From assembly GCA_947445495.1 (NCBI GenBank), contig CANFEI010000073.1:1-6551 (forward strand): a stretch of 6,551 nucleotides of DNA. Reading direction: 5' to 3'. The notes under the pieces are model-generated. The model did no database searches and was not told the origin of the DNA. It was given only the letters and a program-made list of their open reading frames with translations. Of this stretch, positions 1-6,551 are shown one piece after another. The translations under genes were made by a program, and so were the position numbers. Every line of letters begins with the position of its first letter. Position 1 is the first letter of the stretch. Origin of the DNA: Alcaligenaceae bacterium (GTDB lineage Bacteria > Pseudomonadota > Gammaproteobacteria > Burkholderiales > Burkholderiaceae).

Positions 1-989
1 CGAGCCCAAGGCCAACCAGAAATAAACGCCGCTGCGGTTTGGCGTTTTCCTCCAGCACGCTGGAGCTCTAGCAAGCGCAGCGTGCCGTGGCCGGTGTCAA
101 TGTCGATGCCATGAGCTGAGGCCGAGAGCACGCGCGCTTGAGCAGGCTCCGATCCATTTGAAACCGCGCTTGATGGCTGAGCGCTCGCGACGGAAGTGGG
201 CTCCAATGCCTGCGCCAGCCAAACCTTCACGGGCTCATCAATGCCGGGCAAGCGTAGCGTGGCCCCCGGGACCGGGTTAAAGGCTCGGATCCGGCGCGCA
301 AGTGTTTGTGCGTCGAGGTGCAGATCGAGTGCGGCTTCGGCCTTGTCTAACTTGGCGGCGTAGGTCACGCCATCCTTCGGTTGGGGGCGAGGTGTCAGCC
401 CACCGCTTGCCAGCTGTTTGAGCGACGCAACAATGAGCGATGCGCCGATTTGCGCAAGCTTGTCGTGCAGTGACGCGGCGGTGTCTGCGTCTGTGATGGC
501 GACACGTTCTTCTAAGAGCATGTCACCCGTGTCTAAGCCCTCGTCCATCTGCATGATCGTGACGCCAGTGTGCGTATCGCCCGCTTCGATGGCGCGCTGA
601 ATCGGGGCGGCGCCGCGCCAGCGGGGCAGCGTACTGGCGTGAATGTTTACACAACCGGACCGAGGCGTTTTAAGCGCCCAACTCGGCAAAATCAACCCAT
701 AGGCCGCAACCACAAGCACATCAAGCGCCGCTTCCCTGAGTGTGTTGCATGCCTGTGTCGCGTCTTCCGGATACTTTCCATCCAGACGCAAGCTTCGCGG
801 TTGTGCGATGGGCAGTCCGACCTCTAGGGCAAGTTGTTTGACTGCGCTGGGCGTGAGCTTAAGCCCACGGCCGGAGGGTCGGTCGGGTTGCGTCAGCACC
901 AGAGGCACGACAAAACCGGCGTCAAGAATCGCACGCAGCGCTTGGCGCGAGAACTCAGGCGTGCCGGCAAATCCTACGCGTAGTGTCAT
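1..989 (-). CDS. fmt: Methionyl-tRNA formyltransferase, 3' end cut by window edge
   Basis: Fmt transfers the formyl group of 10-formyl-tetrahydrofolate to Met-tRNA(fMet) in the cytoplasm, making the initiator tRNA for translation. I read 329 codons from ATG at 989 to the left edge with no stop. E. coli Fmt is about 315 residues, so probably only a few C-terminal residues are missing. The N-terminal catalytic domain (about 1-205) has the early GTPEF motif, the [12 protein letters not shown] block with N115 and H117, and GLDTGD with D153. These match the Asn-His-Asp catalytic set of the family by motif and spacing. The C-terminal tRNA-binding domain ends with the [10 protein letters not shown] block. 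A Ser/Ala/Pro-rich stretch at about 261-283 looks like an extra linker compared with E. coli. The family usually has Leu where T120 sits. The start lies 17 nt after the rimO stop and has no clear Shine-Dalgarno, so translation is probably coupled to rimO. The family call is firm; the exact C-terminus is unseen. Confidence 0.96.
   Translation of the reverse strand, partial: MTLRVGFAGTPEFSRQALRAILDAGFVVPLVLTQPDRPSGRGLKLTPSAVKQLALEVGLPIAQPRSLRLDGKYPEDATQACNTLREAALDVLVVAAYGLILPSWALKTPRSGCVNIHASTLPRWRGAAPIQRAIEAGDTHTGVTIMQMDEGLDTGDMLLEERVAITDADTAASLHDKLAQIGASLIVASLKQLASGGLTPRPQPKDGVTYAAKLDKAEAALDLHLDAQTLARRIRAFNPVPGATLRLPGIDEPVKVWLAQALEPTSVASAQPSSAVSNGSEPAQARVLSASAHGIDIDTGHGTLRLLELQRAGGKRQTAAAFISGWPWA
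50..65. repeat. 16-bp palindrome within fmt
   Basis: CTCCAGC and GCTGGAG form perfect 7-bp arms around AC. It codes for the conserved LELQRAGG block near the C-terminus of Fmt, so codon choice is the simplest explanation. It lacks a T-tract and is inside the reading frame, so it is not a terminator for fmt. Confidence 0.4.
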
Positions 990-1006
990 GTGCTGAAATG
1001 TTGCGG

Positions 1007-2323
1007 CTAAAGGTGCTCGGCCCAAAGATCGTACTCATCCGAGTCCGTCACGCGCACGCGTACTTTGTCGCCAGGTTTGAGCGTTGTCTGACTGTCAACG
1101 TAGACACAGCCGTCGATTTCGGGCGCATCCGCACTGGAGCGACCGATGGCGCCGTCTTCGTCGACCTCGTCGATGAGCACCTCAATTTCCTTGCCGACGC
1201 GCGCGGCAAGTCGTTCGGTCGAAATGGCTTGTTGATGCGCCATAAACCGATCCCAGCGCTCTTGTTTGACCTCGTCAGGCACGGGATCCGCTAACGCATT
1301 TGCCGACGCACCTTTGACGGGGGAGTATTGAAAACAACCCACGCGATCGAGTTGCGCTTGCGACATCCAGTCGAGTAAATATTGGAACTCGCTTTCGGTT
1401 TCGCCTGGAAAGCCAACAATGAAGGTCGAGCGCAACGTAAGATCTGGGCACTCTTGCCTCCAGCGGTGAATGCGTGCCAGTGTTTTGTCTTCGAAGGCGG
1501 GGCGCTTCATTGCTTTCAGGATGCGTGGACTGGCGTGCTGAAAGGGAATATCCAAGTAAGGGAGGATCTTGCCTTGCGCCATGAGCGGGATGACTTCATC
1601 GACGCTCGGGTAAGGATAGACGTAATGCAGCCTGACCCAGATATCTAATTCGGACAGCGCTGAACAGAGCTCGGTCATGCGCGTTTTAACCGGCCTGCCA
1701 TTCCAGAAGCCGCTTCTGTATTTGACGTCAACACCATACGCACTGGTGTCTTGTGAAATGACGAGCAACTCTTTAACGCCCGCCTGTGCCAGTCGCTGCG
1801 CTTCATCAAGCACATCACCGACGGGGCGACTAACGAGGTCACCACGCATAGAAGGAATAATGCAAAAACTGCAGCGATGGTTACAGCCTTCTGATATTTT
1901 CAGATAGGCGTAGTGGCGAGGCGTGAGCTTGATGCCTTGTGGGGGAACGAGGTCTGTAAACGGGTCGTGTGTGGTGCTCGGAGGCGCCGCGGCGTGGACC
2001 GCACGCACCACTTGCTCGTATTGCTGCGGGCCAGTGACAGCCAGCACGCTTGGATGCGCTGCGCGTATGACGGACTCGTCCACACCCATACAGCCTGTGA
2101 CGATCACGCGACCATTTTCGGCAATCGCCTCGCCAATGGCCTCAAGAGATTCGGCTTTTGCGCTATCGATAAAGCCGCAGGTGTTGACGACGACGACGTC
2201 CGCGTTGTCGTAGTCAGGAACAATTTGGTAGCCCTCGGTACGCAATTGTGTGAGGATGCGTTCAGAATCTACGAGTGCCTTGGGGCAGCCAAGGCTAACA
2301 AAACCGACTTTTGGGGATGACAT
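1007..2323 (-). CDS. rimO: Ribosomal protein S12 methylthiotransferase RimO
   Basis: RimO is a radical-SAM enzyme with two Fe-S clusters that adds a methylthio group to the conserved Asp (Asp88/89) of ribosomal protein S12. The 438-residue product has all three domains. The N-terminal UPF0004/MTTase domain has cluster cysteines C13 (SLGCPK), C49 (NTCGF) and C78 (TGCMG). The radical-SAM domain has C147, C151 and C154 in CNHRCSFC, followed by the RGDLVSRP block. A C-terminal TRAM domain spans about 376-438. The [17 protein letters not shown] and DIPFQHAS blocks are typical of RimO and argue against the tRNA enzyme MiaB. The frame stays open upstream to a TTG at 2404. I prefer ATG at 2323 because it starts right at the conserved [11 protein letters not shown] block and has AGGCGG six bases upstream. 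It is divergent from rsmB and heads a likely two-gene operon with fmt. Confidence 0.97.
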   Translation of the reverse strand: MSSPKVGFVSLGCPKALVDSERILTQLRTEGYQIVPDYDNADVVVVNTCGFIDSAKAESLEAIGEAIAENGRVIVTGCMGVDESVIRAAHPSVLAVTGPQQYEQVVRAVHAAAPPSTTHDPFTDLVPPQGIKLTPRHYAYLKISEGCNHRCSFCIIPSMRGDLVSRPVGDVLDEAQRLAQAGVKELLVISQDTSAYGVDVKYRSGFWNGRPVKTRMTELCSALSELDIWVRLHYVYPYPSVDEVIPLMAQGKILPYLDIPFQHASPRILKAMKRPAFEDKTLARIHRWRQECPDLTLRSTFIVGFPGETESEFQYLLDWMSQAQLDRVGCFQYSPVKGASANALADPVPDEVKQERWDRFMAHQQAISTERLAARVGKEIEVLIDEVDEDGAIGRSSADAPEIDGCVYVDSQTTLKPGDKVRVRVTDSDEYDLWAEHL

Positions 2324-2329
2324 GATGTG

Positions 2330-2335
2330 CCGCCT
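2330..2335 (-). promoter_or_regulatory. Ribosome binding site of rimO
   Basis: Read on the minus strand this is AGGCGG, five of six bases matching AGGAGG, with six bases before the ATG at 2323. It supports that start over the upstream TTG at 2404. Confidence 0.6.
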
Positions 2336-2337
2336 GA

Positions 2338-2351
2338 CGGGCCAATGCCCG
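2338..2351 (-). repeat. Perfect hairpin in the rimO leader
   Basis: CGGGC and GCCCG arms (5 bp) flank a four-base loop, ATTG on the minus strand. The inverted repeat ends two bases upstream of the rimO ribosome binding site and lies between it and the proposed rimO -10 box, so it would be in the mRNA leader. It is short and has no U-tract, so it is not a terminator. A role in adjusting rimO translation is only a possibility. Confidence 0.45.
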
Positions 2352-2367
2352 CGTAAGAGAGAGGTGG

Positions 2368-2373
2368 ATTTTA
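2368..2373 (-). promoter_or_regulatory. Candidate -10 box of the rimO-fmt promoter
   Basis: The minus strand reads TAAAAT, five of six bases matching the sigma70 -10 consensus, and sits in an otherwise GC-rich gap. It would place the transcript start near 2361 and give a leader of about 38 nt. No convincing -35 hexamer is present at 16-18 bp spacing (the 17-bp position reads TGCTGC). It is assigned from position and -10 match only. Confidence 0.4.
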
Positions 2374-2410
2374 CCTTGTGCGGCACGCCCGCAGCAGCGC
2401 GCAAAGCCCC

Positions 2411-2416
2411 TACAAT
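2411..2416 (+). promoter_or_regulatory. Candidate -10 box of the rsmB operon promoter
   Basis: TACAAT matches five of six bases of the -10 consensus and ends six bases before the rsmB ATG. The expected transcript start, about seven bases past the hexamer, falls on or beside the A of that ATG, so the mRNA would be leaderless or nearly so. No good -35 hexamer is seen at normal spacing; TTGTGC at 2376-2381 is too far away (29 bp). Confidence 0.5.
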
Positions 2417-2422
2417 CCAACT

Positions 2423-3751
2423 ATGAACACCGTTGCCCCTGCTTTATCCCATTCTTTGTTGGCCGCAGCCAATGCAATTGCTGGTGTCGAGTCCGGTCAG
2501 TCCTTGACCGAGGCGCTCGCAGAGCTGCCCTCGAACATACGCCCCTCCGCGCAGGCACTGAGTTTTTTTGCGATGCGTAACTGGGGCTTAGCCATGGGGT
2601 TGCGTCACACCTTGGTTGAACGCGAGCCACCCAATGCGACCTTAAACGCCTTGGTCGGCTTGAGTTTGCTGTTACTTGAGACCGCAATACGGGCTGGCGA
2701 GCGCCCGCCCGAGGCAGGGACCCCGGTCTACACGGCCCATACCTTGGTGGATCAGGCGGTTCAGGCGACCCAGCTGCAGCGCTCTACGGCTTCGTTTAAG
2801 GGCTTGGTCAATGCTGTGCTGCGTCGCTTTCAGCGTGAACGGCAAACCGTGCTTGCCGACACTGCCGATGCGCCAGAGGTTCGTTTCAATCATGCGCGCT
2901 GGTGGGTCGATGCGTTGCGTCGGGCGTATCCCGAGCAGTGGGAGCGGTTGTTGGACGCAGCCAACGCCCATCCGCCCTTGACTTTACGTGTGAACGTCCG
3001 GGCGTCCTCACGCGAAGCTGTTTTGCAGGCATTTGCTCAAGCAGAGGTTGGTGCGACGGCCTTCGGTGCGGCGGGTATCGTATTGGACGTGCCGCGGCCC
3101 GTGATGACGTTGCCCGGCTATGCCCAAGGTTGGTGGTCTGTTCAGGATGCCGGTGCACAGCTCGCTGCGCCAATGCTTGCGGTGCAGGATGGAATGCGAG
3201 TGCTTGACGCCTGTGCGGCGCCTGGCGGCAAGACTGCACACTTGCTTGAGTTGGCCGACGTTGAATTGACTGCATTAGATGTGGATCCAGCCCGCATGGC
3301 GCGTGTGGAGCAAAACCTAGAGCGACTTGGGCTACTGAGCCCGAAAGTCAGGTTGGTTGCAGAAAGCGCCACACGCGCGCACCTATGGTGGGATGGAAAG
3401 CCTTTCGATGCGGTCTTAGCCGATTTGCCGTGCACCGCCTCAGGCATTGTCAGTCGTCACCCGGATATTCGTTGGTTGCGGCGCGAAAGCGATGTGCAGC
3501 AAACCGCCAAATTGCAGCGTGAAATCCTTGATGCACTCTGGAGCGTTGTTGCACCGGGCGGCAAATTATTGCTCGCAACTTGCTCGATTTTTCCCCAAGA
3601 AGGCGAAATGCAGGCAGAATCATTCTCTAAGCGGCATGCGCAGGCGCAACGATTGCCTGCGCCTGGGCAGTTGTTGCCGTCCCGTCCTGATGCCGAGCAC
3701 CCAGCCGGTCACGACGGATTCTTTTATGCATTGTTTACGCGTCGCACTTAG
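2423..3751 (+). CDS. rsmB: 16S rRNA (cytosine(967)-C(5))-methyltransferase RsmB
   Basis: RsmB (Sun/Fmu) methylates C5 of cytosine 967 in 16S rRNA using SAM. The 442-residue product is close to E. coli RsmB (about 429). Residues 1 to about 150 form the NusB-like RNA-binding domain, with a conserved [11 protein letters not shown] block at about 125-135. The Rossmann methyltransferase domain follows: SAM-binding motif [11 protein letters not shown] at 262-271, motif [10 protein letters not shown] with C337, and motif [13 protein letters not shown] with C387. The 50-residue gap between the two cysteines equals that of E. coli C325 and C375. In this family the motif VI cysteine is the nucleophile and the motif IV cysteine aids product release. 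HPDIRWLR at 346-353 is also typical. A GTG at 2378 would add 15 residues, but ATG at 2423 gives the family-like N-terminus. There is no Shine-Dalgarno before it, which fits a leaderless message. It is first in a unit with the DUF4390 and kinase genes. Confidence 0.96.
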   Translation: MNTVAPALSHSLLAAANAIAGVESGQSLTEALAELPSNIRPSAQALSFFAMRNWGLAMGLRHTLVEREPPNATLNALVGLSLLLLETAIRAGERPPEAGTPVYTAHTLVDQAVQATQLQRSTASFKGLVNAVLRRFQRERQTVLADTADAPEVRFNHARWWVDALRRAYPEQWERLLDAANAHPPLTLRVNVRASSREAVLQAFAQAEVGATAFGAAGIVLDVPRPVMTLPGYAQGWWSVQDAGAQLAAPMLAVQDGMRVLDACAAPGGKTAHLLELADVELTALDVDPARMARVEQNLERLGLLSPKVRLVAESATRAHLWWDGKPFDAVLADLPCTASGIVSRHPDIRWLRRESDVQQTAKLQREILDALWSVVAPGGKLLLATCSIFPQEGEMQAESFSKRHAQAQRLPAPGQLLPSRPDAEHPAGHDGFFYALFTRRT

Positions 3752-3763
3752 ACGCCACATGAG

Positions 3764-4363
3764 ATGACGTTACGCACAACACACACGATACTTGTCTGGC
3801 GCCTACTGGCGCCATGGCTTTTGTGCGTGATCTGCGTAGGGTTGAATGTCGCACGGGCGTCCGAGGCCCGCATTTTGCGTATTGAGCCGCTGCCGCAGGA
3901 TGGTCAACTCACGATGGATCTTGACGTTGCGCTCGACCTGAGCCCCAGCGTACTTGAAGTCGCAGAGCATGGCGTGCCTCTTTACTTCACCTACGACGTA
4001 CAAATCAACGCTCCGCGCTGGTGGTGGTTTGACAAAGTGCTGGTGCAGACCACACTCAGTCGACGTTTGATCTATAACAACTTGACGCAGCAATGGCGCG
4101 TCGCCACTGGAGATTTGTTTTTACCGACTGCCTCCCAGGAGGATGCTTTGCAAGTGATTAAACAGATACGCGGCTGGCCCATTGCACCCGTCGATCGCTT
4201 TGAGCCAGACGTTAAACATGAGGGCAAGGTACGCGTTCGGCTTGACACCAGCCAGATGGCGCGCCCCTTACAGCTTGACGCGCGCAATCGGGGCGCCTGG
4301 TCCATGACGAGCCCATGGGCAGCGTTTGATTTTTCGATCAGACGGACGGAGGCGGCAAAATGA
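3764..4363 (+). CDS. DUF4390 family predicted exported protein
   Basis: The 199-residue product matches what I know of DUF4390 proteins, which in betaproteobacteria sit between rsmB and an ntrY-type kinase gene. Their biochemical function is not established. The N-terminus looks like a Sec signal peptide: R-containing start, hydrophobic core at about 14-28, and probable cleavage after the ARA at 30-32. There is no lipobox, so a soluble periplasmic product is likely. The mature part has GVPLYF (70-75), an unusual RWWWFD cluster (85-90), and a C-terminal RPLQLDARNR...W...SPW block, with alternating patterns suggesting beta-strands. No catalytic motif is visible. The start is 13 nt past the rsmB stop without a clear ribosome binding site, so it probably relies on translation from rsmB. 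Its TGA overlaps the ATG of the kinase gene, which suggests a shared role with that sensor; this is inference. Confidence 0.85.
   Translation: MTLRTTHTILVWRLLAPWLLCVICVGLNVARASEARILRIEPLPQDGQLTMDLDVALDLSPSVLEVAEHGVPLYFTYDVQINAPRWWWFDKVLVQTTLSRRLIYNNLTQQWRVATGDLFLPTASQEDALQVIKQIRGWPIAPVDRFEPDVKHEGKVRVRLDTSQMARPLQLDARNRGAWSMTSPWAAFDFSIRRTEAAK
4348..4352 (+). promoter_or_regulatory. Strong ribosome binding site of the kinase gene
   Basis: GGAGG lies inside the last codons of the DUF4390 gene, seven bases before the ATG at 4360. It is the only canonical Shine-Dalgarno among the gene starts in the window and fixes the kinase start. Confidence 0.85.
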
Positions 4364-6551
4364 ACACACTTTTGCGCATCGCACTTGTGGTTGGCGTTTT
4401 CAGCGCATTTGGCCTGTTCGCATTGCTGGCATGGTCCACTGGCAATGCCTCCCTCGTTGCGCGCCACCAAGACTTATTGCTCTGGCTAAACGGCGCACTA
4501 GCCTTGGCATTATTCATATGGGTTGTCGCGCTGACGATTCGTCTTGTCGCGCAATTGAGACGTGGGCAGTTTGGCGCACGCCTCACAGCGCGCTTCGCGC
4601 TGGCATTCGCCTTGATCGGTGTCTTGCCGGGAGTCTTAATTTACGGTGTGTCGATTCAGTTTATGGCACGCTCGATTGAGTCCTGGTTCAATGTACGTGT
4701 TGACACTGCGCTTGAGTCCGGTTTGGCATTGGCTCGCTCGGCGCTGAGCTCCCAGCTCGCAGAACTTGAAGCGCGTGCACGCGCGATGGCGCCGGCATTG
4801 AACAACACGCCAGATTCAGATATCGCGGCGATTCTCACACGACTGCGCGAGACGAACGCCGCAATCGATGTGCTGGTGTTCAGTGGTGCGGGGCGACTCA
4901 TTGCATTTTCTACCGACAAACTCGGTTCGTTAACACCGACCTTGCCGCCGCAAAGCGTGATGAACCAGCTGCGGGTATCGCGCGGGTATTCTGCGGCCGA
5001 CAGTGATGATCTTACGGCTGCCTTGACCCAAACTGGGTTGCAATTGCGTGTCATTGTTCCGTTGGCTGCCCCCGAGCGCTTAGACGCTGCACTAGGCGTG
5101 GCAGGCGAAACCCGGTGGTTGCAATTGGTGCAGCCCGTGTCTGAAATCATCGCGCGCAATGCGAGAGAAGTACAAAAAGGCAATCGTGATTATCAAGAGC
5201 TTGCGCTCTCGCGCCAGAGCTTGCGTAATCTCTTCGGAGTCACGCTAACCCTCGCGCTGCTGTTAGCGGTGTTCGCGGCGATTGCAATTGCGTTGTATTT
5301 GTCTAAAAAACTGGTCAGCCCTCTGCTTGCTCTGGCTGCGGGCACGCAGGCGGTGAGTGTCGGAGATTTTCGCCCGTTGGCTGAGCCGCCTTCCAAGGAC
5401 GAGGTTGGGCAGTTAACACGATCTTTCAACGCGATGACGCGACAGTTGGGTGAGGCTCGGCGGATGGTCGAAATCAACCGTACGCAACTCGAACGTTCAA
5501 ACGTGTACTTGGAAAGTGTACTTTCCAATCTTTCAGCGGGGGTGCTAGTTTTTGATGAGCAGTTCCGGCTCACGACATTCAACCATGGTGCGCAAATGAT
5601 CCTTAAGGTTGATCTGCGCTCGGCACCCGGGCGGCCGCTCGAGACAGTCGACGGGATGCTCGACTTTGCACGCAGAATCAGACAGGCGTTCGCTGAGCAT
5701 TCTGCTGTGGGTTCAGAGCGCTCGCACTGGCAGGAGCAGTTCGAAATCACACTGGAGGATGCGAGGGTTGCCTCGGAATCCTACACATTGACACTGTTGG
5801 CCCGTGGGACACACTTGCGGGTCGATGGCAGTGATAACGGCTACATGGTCGTTTTTGATGATATCAGCGATGTCATCTCGGCGAGCCGCAGTGTGGCGTG
5901 GGCGGAAGTGGCGCGTCGCCTGGCGCACGAGATTAAGAACCCGTTGACGCCCATCCAGCTTTCGGCTGAGCGCCTGGCGATGAAGCTTGCTCATAAGCTT
6001 GAGCCCGCGGACGCACAGCTTTTAGAGCGAGCAACCAATACGATCGTCAATCAAGTGACGTCGCTCAAACACATGGTGGATGACTTCAAAGAGTACGCGC
6101 GTAAGCCGGCGGTCGTGATGGTGGCATTGGATTTCAATGCGCTGGTGGATGAGGTGTTAGGGTTGTATGGTTGGGGCCCGGTAGAAGGGATGATTCGCGA
6201 TGCGCACCATGCCTGGCACCTCAACGTGTCGCTTGAGCCAGACTTGCCCTGGGTGGTCGGCGACCCCACGCAATTGCGTCAGGTCGTACATAATTTGCTG
6301 GCCAATGCGCGTGATGCGTTGGTAGAGCAGCCAGAGTCTGGAATCATTGAGGTCACAACGCAGCGGGTTGAGTCCGCGCCTAGCGAAGGCCTAGAACAGT
6401 CTGGCATGCGCTTCACCGTCAACGACAATGGTCCGGGTTTCAGCGCACAAATCTTACAGCGAGCTTTCGAGCCCTATATCACCACTAAAGCGCAAGGTAC
6501 TGGCCTCGGGTTGGCGATTGTTCGTAAGATCGTGGAGGAGCATCAGGGGCG
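4360..6551 (+). CDS. ntrY: NtrY-family membrane sensor histidine kinase, 3' end cut by window edge
   Basis: This kinase would sense a signal at the membrane and phosphorylate a partner regulator, by family expectation NtrX, whose gene should lie just downstream but is outside the window. The 730 visible codons have the NtrY layout. Membrane segments fall at about 5-26, 39-63, 78-101 and 291-314. The roughly 190-residue loop at 102-290 is predicted periplasmic, because a basic RLVAQLRRGQ loop follows segment two. A HAMP domain spans about 313-367, a short coiled coil about 360-385, and a PAS domain about 383-500. The HisKA H-box is HEIKNPLTPIQ with H523; its ExxN (E524, N527) is typical of kinases that are also phosphatases. 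The HATPase domain has the N-box NLLANARDAL (N645, N649), the G1 box NDNGPGF (D689), the F-box FEPYITTK and the G2 box GTGLGLAI (713-720). Only the end of HATPase is missing. ATGA overlap with the DUF4390 gene implies translational coupling. Confidence 0.93.
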   Translation, partial: MNTLLRIALVVGVFSAFGLFALLAWSTGNASLVARHQDLLLWLNGALALALFIWVVALTIRLVAQLRRGQFGARLTARFALAFALIGVLPGVLIYGVSIQFMARSIESWFNVRVDTALESGLALARSALSSQLAELEARARAMAPALNNTPDSDIAAILTRLRETNAAIDVLVFSGAGRLIAFSTDKLGSLTPTLPPQSVMNQLRVSRGYSAADSDDLTAALTQTGLQLRVIVPLAAPERLDAALGVAGETRWLQLVQPVSEIIARNAREVQKGNRDYQELALSRQSLRNLFGVTLTLALLLAVFAAIAIALYLSKKLVSPLLALAAGTQAVSVGDFRPLAEPPSKDEVGQLTRSFNAMTRQLGEARRMVEINRTQLERSNVYLESVLSNLSAGVLVFDEQFRLTTFNHGAQMILKVDLRSAPGRPLETVDGMLDFARRIRQAFAEHSAVGSERSHWQEQFEITLEDARVASESYTLTLLARGTHLRVDGSDNGYMVVFDDISDVISASRSVAWAEVARRLAHEIKNPLTPIQLSAERLAMKLAHKLEPADAQLLERATNTIVNQVTSLKHMVDDFKEYARKPAVVMVALDFNALVDEVLGLYGWGPVEGMIRDAHHAWHLNVSLEPDLPWVVGDPTQLRQVVHNLLANARDALVEQPESGIIEVTTQRVESAPSEGLEQSGMRFTVNDNGPGFSAQILQRAFEPYITTKAQGTGLGLAIVRKIVEEHQG
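5509..5528. repeat. 20-bp palindrome within the kinase gene
   Basis: TTGGAAAGT and ACTTTCCAA form perfect 9-bp arms around a two-base centre. The right half also overlaps an 8-bp direct repeat, GTGTACTT, at 5503-5510 and 5516-5523. It encodes the YLESVLSNL stretch at the entry to the PAS domain, where protein conservation may explain it. It could also be an operator-like site or an mRNA hairpin. Confidence 0.5.

Noticed and set aside
1913..2320. A 135-codon plus-strand open frame opposite rimO.
   Set aside because: It lies opposite the conserved MTTase domain of RimO, lacks a ribosome binding site and shows no recognisable motif.
2324..2404. N-terminal extension of RimO from TTG at 2404.
   Set aside because: It would put the proposed promoter inside the gene, the extra 27 residues have no family similarity, and the ATG at 2323 has a better ribosome binding site.
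2378..2422. N-terminal extension of RsmB from GTG at 2378.
   Set aside because: The added 15 residues precede the usual family start and would cover the TACAAT box. The ATG at 2423 fits the family better.
4656..5750. Two long consecutive open frames (175 and 185 codons) on the minus strand, antisense to the kinase gene.
   Set aside because: They share one frame opposite a GC-rich coding region, their translations are Ser/Arg/Ala-rich without any recognisable domain, and the plus-strand kinase has unbroken family motifs across the stretch.
5983..6002. Two AAGCTT copies nine bases apart in the kinase gene.
   Set aside because: They encode consecutive Lys-Leu pairs in the HisKA helix; two six-base matches are expected by chance.
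1..6551. Search by eye for tRNA genes, CRISPR repeats, insertion-sequence ends and prophage genes.
   Set aside because: The window is filled almost end to end by five core genes. The only intergenic gap longer than 20 bases is the 99-bp divergent region, and nothing mobile was seen.

Overview
The window looks like ordinary core chromosome of a betaproteobacterium. The order rsmB, DUF4390 gene, ntrY-type kinase, together with the RimO and Fmt sequence styles, fits Burkholderiales, and an Alcaligenaceae-like organism is my tentative guess. No species can be assigned from the sequence alone. Coding is dense and GC-rich. I see no rRNA, tRNA, CRISPR array, insertion sequence or prophage signature.

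Left arm (1-2323, minus strand): a rimO-fmt gene pair. RimO methylthiolates ribosomal protein S12. It is followed after 17 nt by fmt (methionyl-tRNA formyltransferase), which runs off the left edge of the window with nearly all of its length visible.

Centre (2324-2422): a 99-bp divergent intergenic region. It holds a minus-strand -10-like hexamer for rimO, a plus-strand TACAAT hexamer just before the rsmB ATG, and a small perfect hairpin next to the rimO ribosome binding site. The spacing suggests that rsmB mRNA is leaderless or nearly so.

Right arm (2423-6551, plus strand): a compact transcription unit. It contains rsmB (16S rRNA C967 m5C methyltransferase), a 12-nt gap, a DUF4390 gene for a predicted exported protein, and, overlapping it by ATGA, a large membrane sensor histidine kinase of the NtrY family. 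The kinase is cut off by the right edge just after its G2 box.

Functionally, one divergent promoter region feeds three translation-quality genes (initiator tRNA formylation, S12 modification, 16S rRNA methylation), while the rsmB side also carries a signalling module. The main open question is DUF4390. It is a predicted periplasmic protein translationally coupled to a kinase with a large predicted periplasmic domain, which suggests an accessory or ligand-handling partner for NtrY. I found no strong evidence of a novel mobile or defence system.
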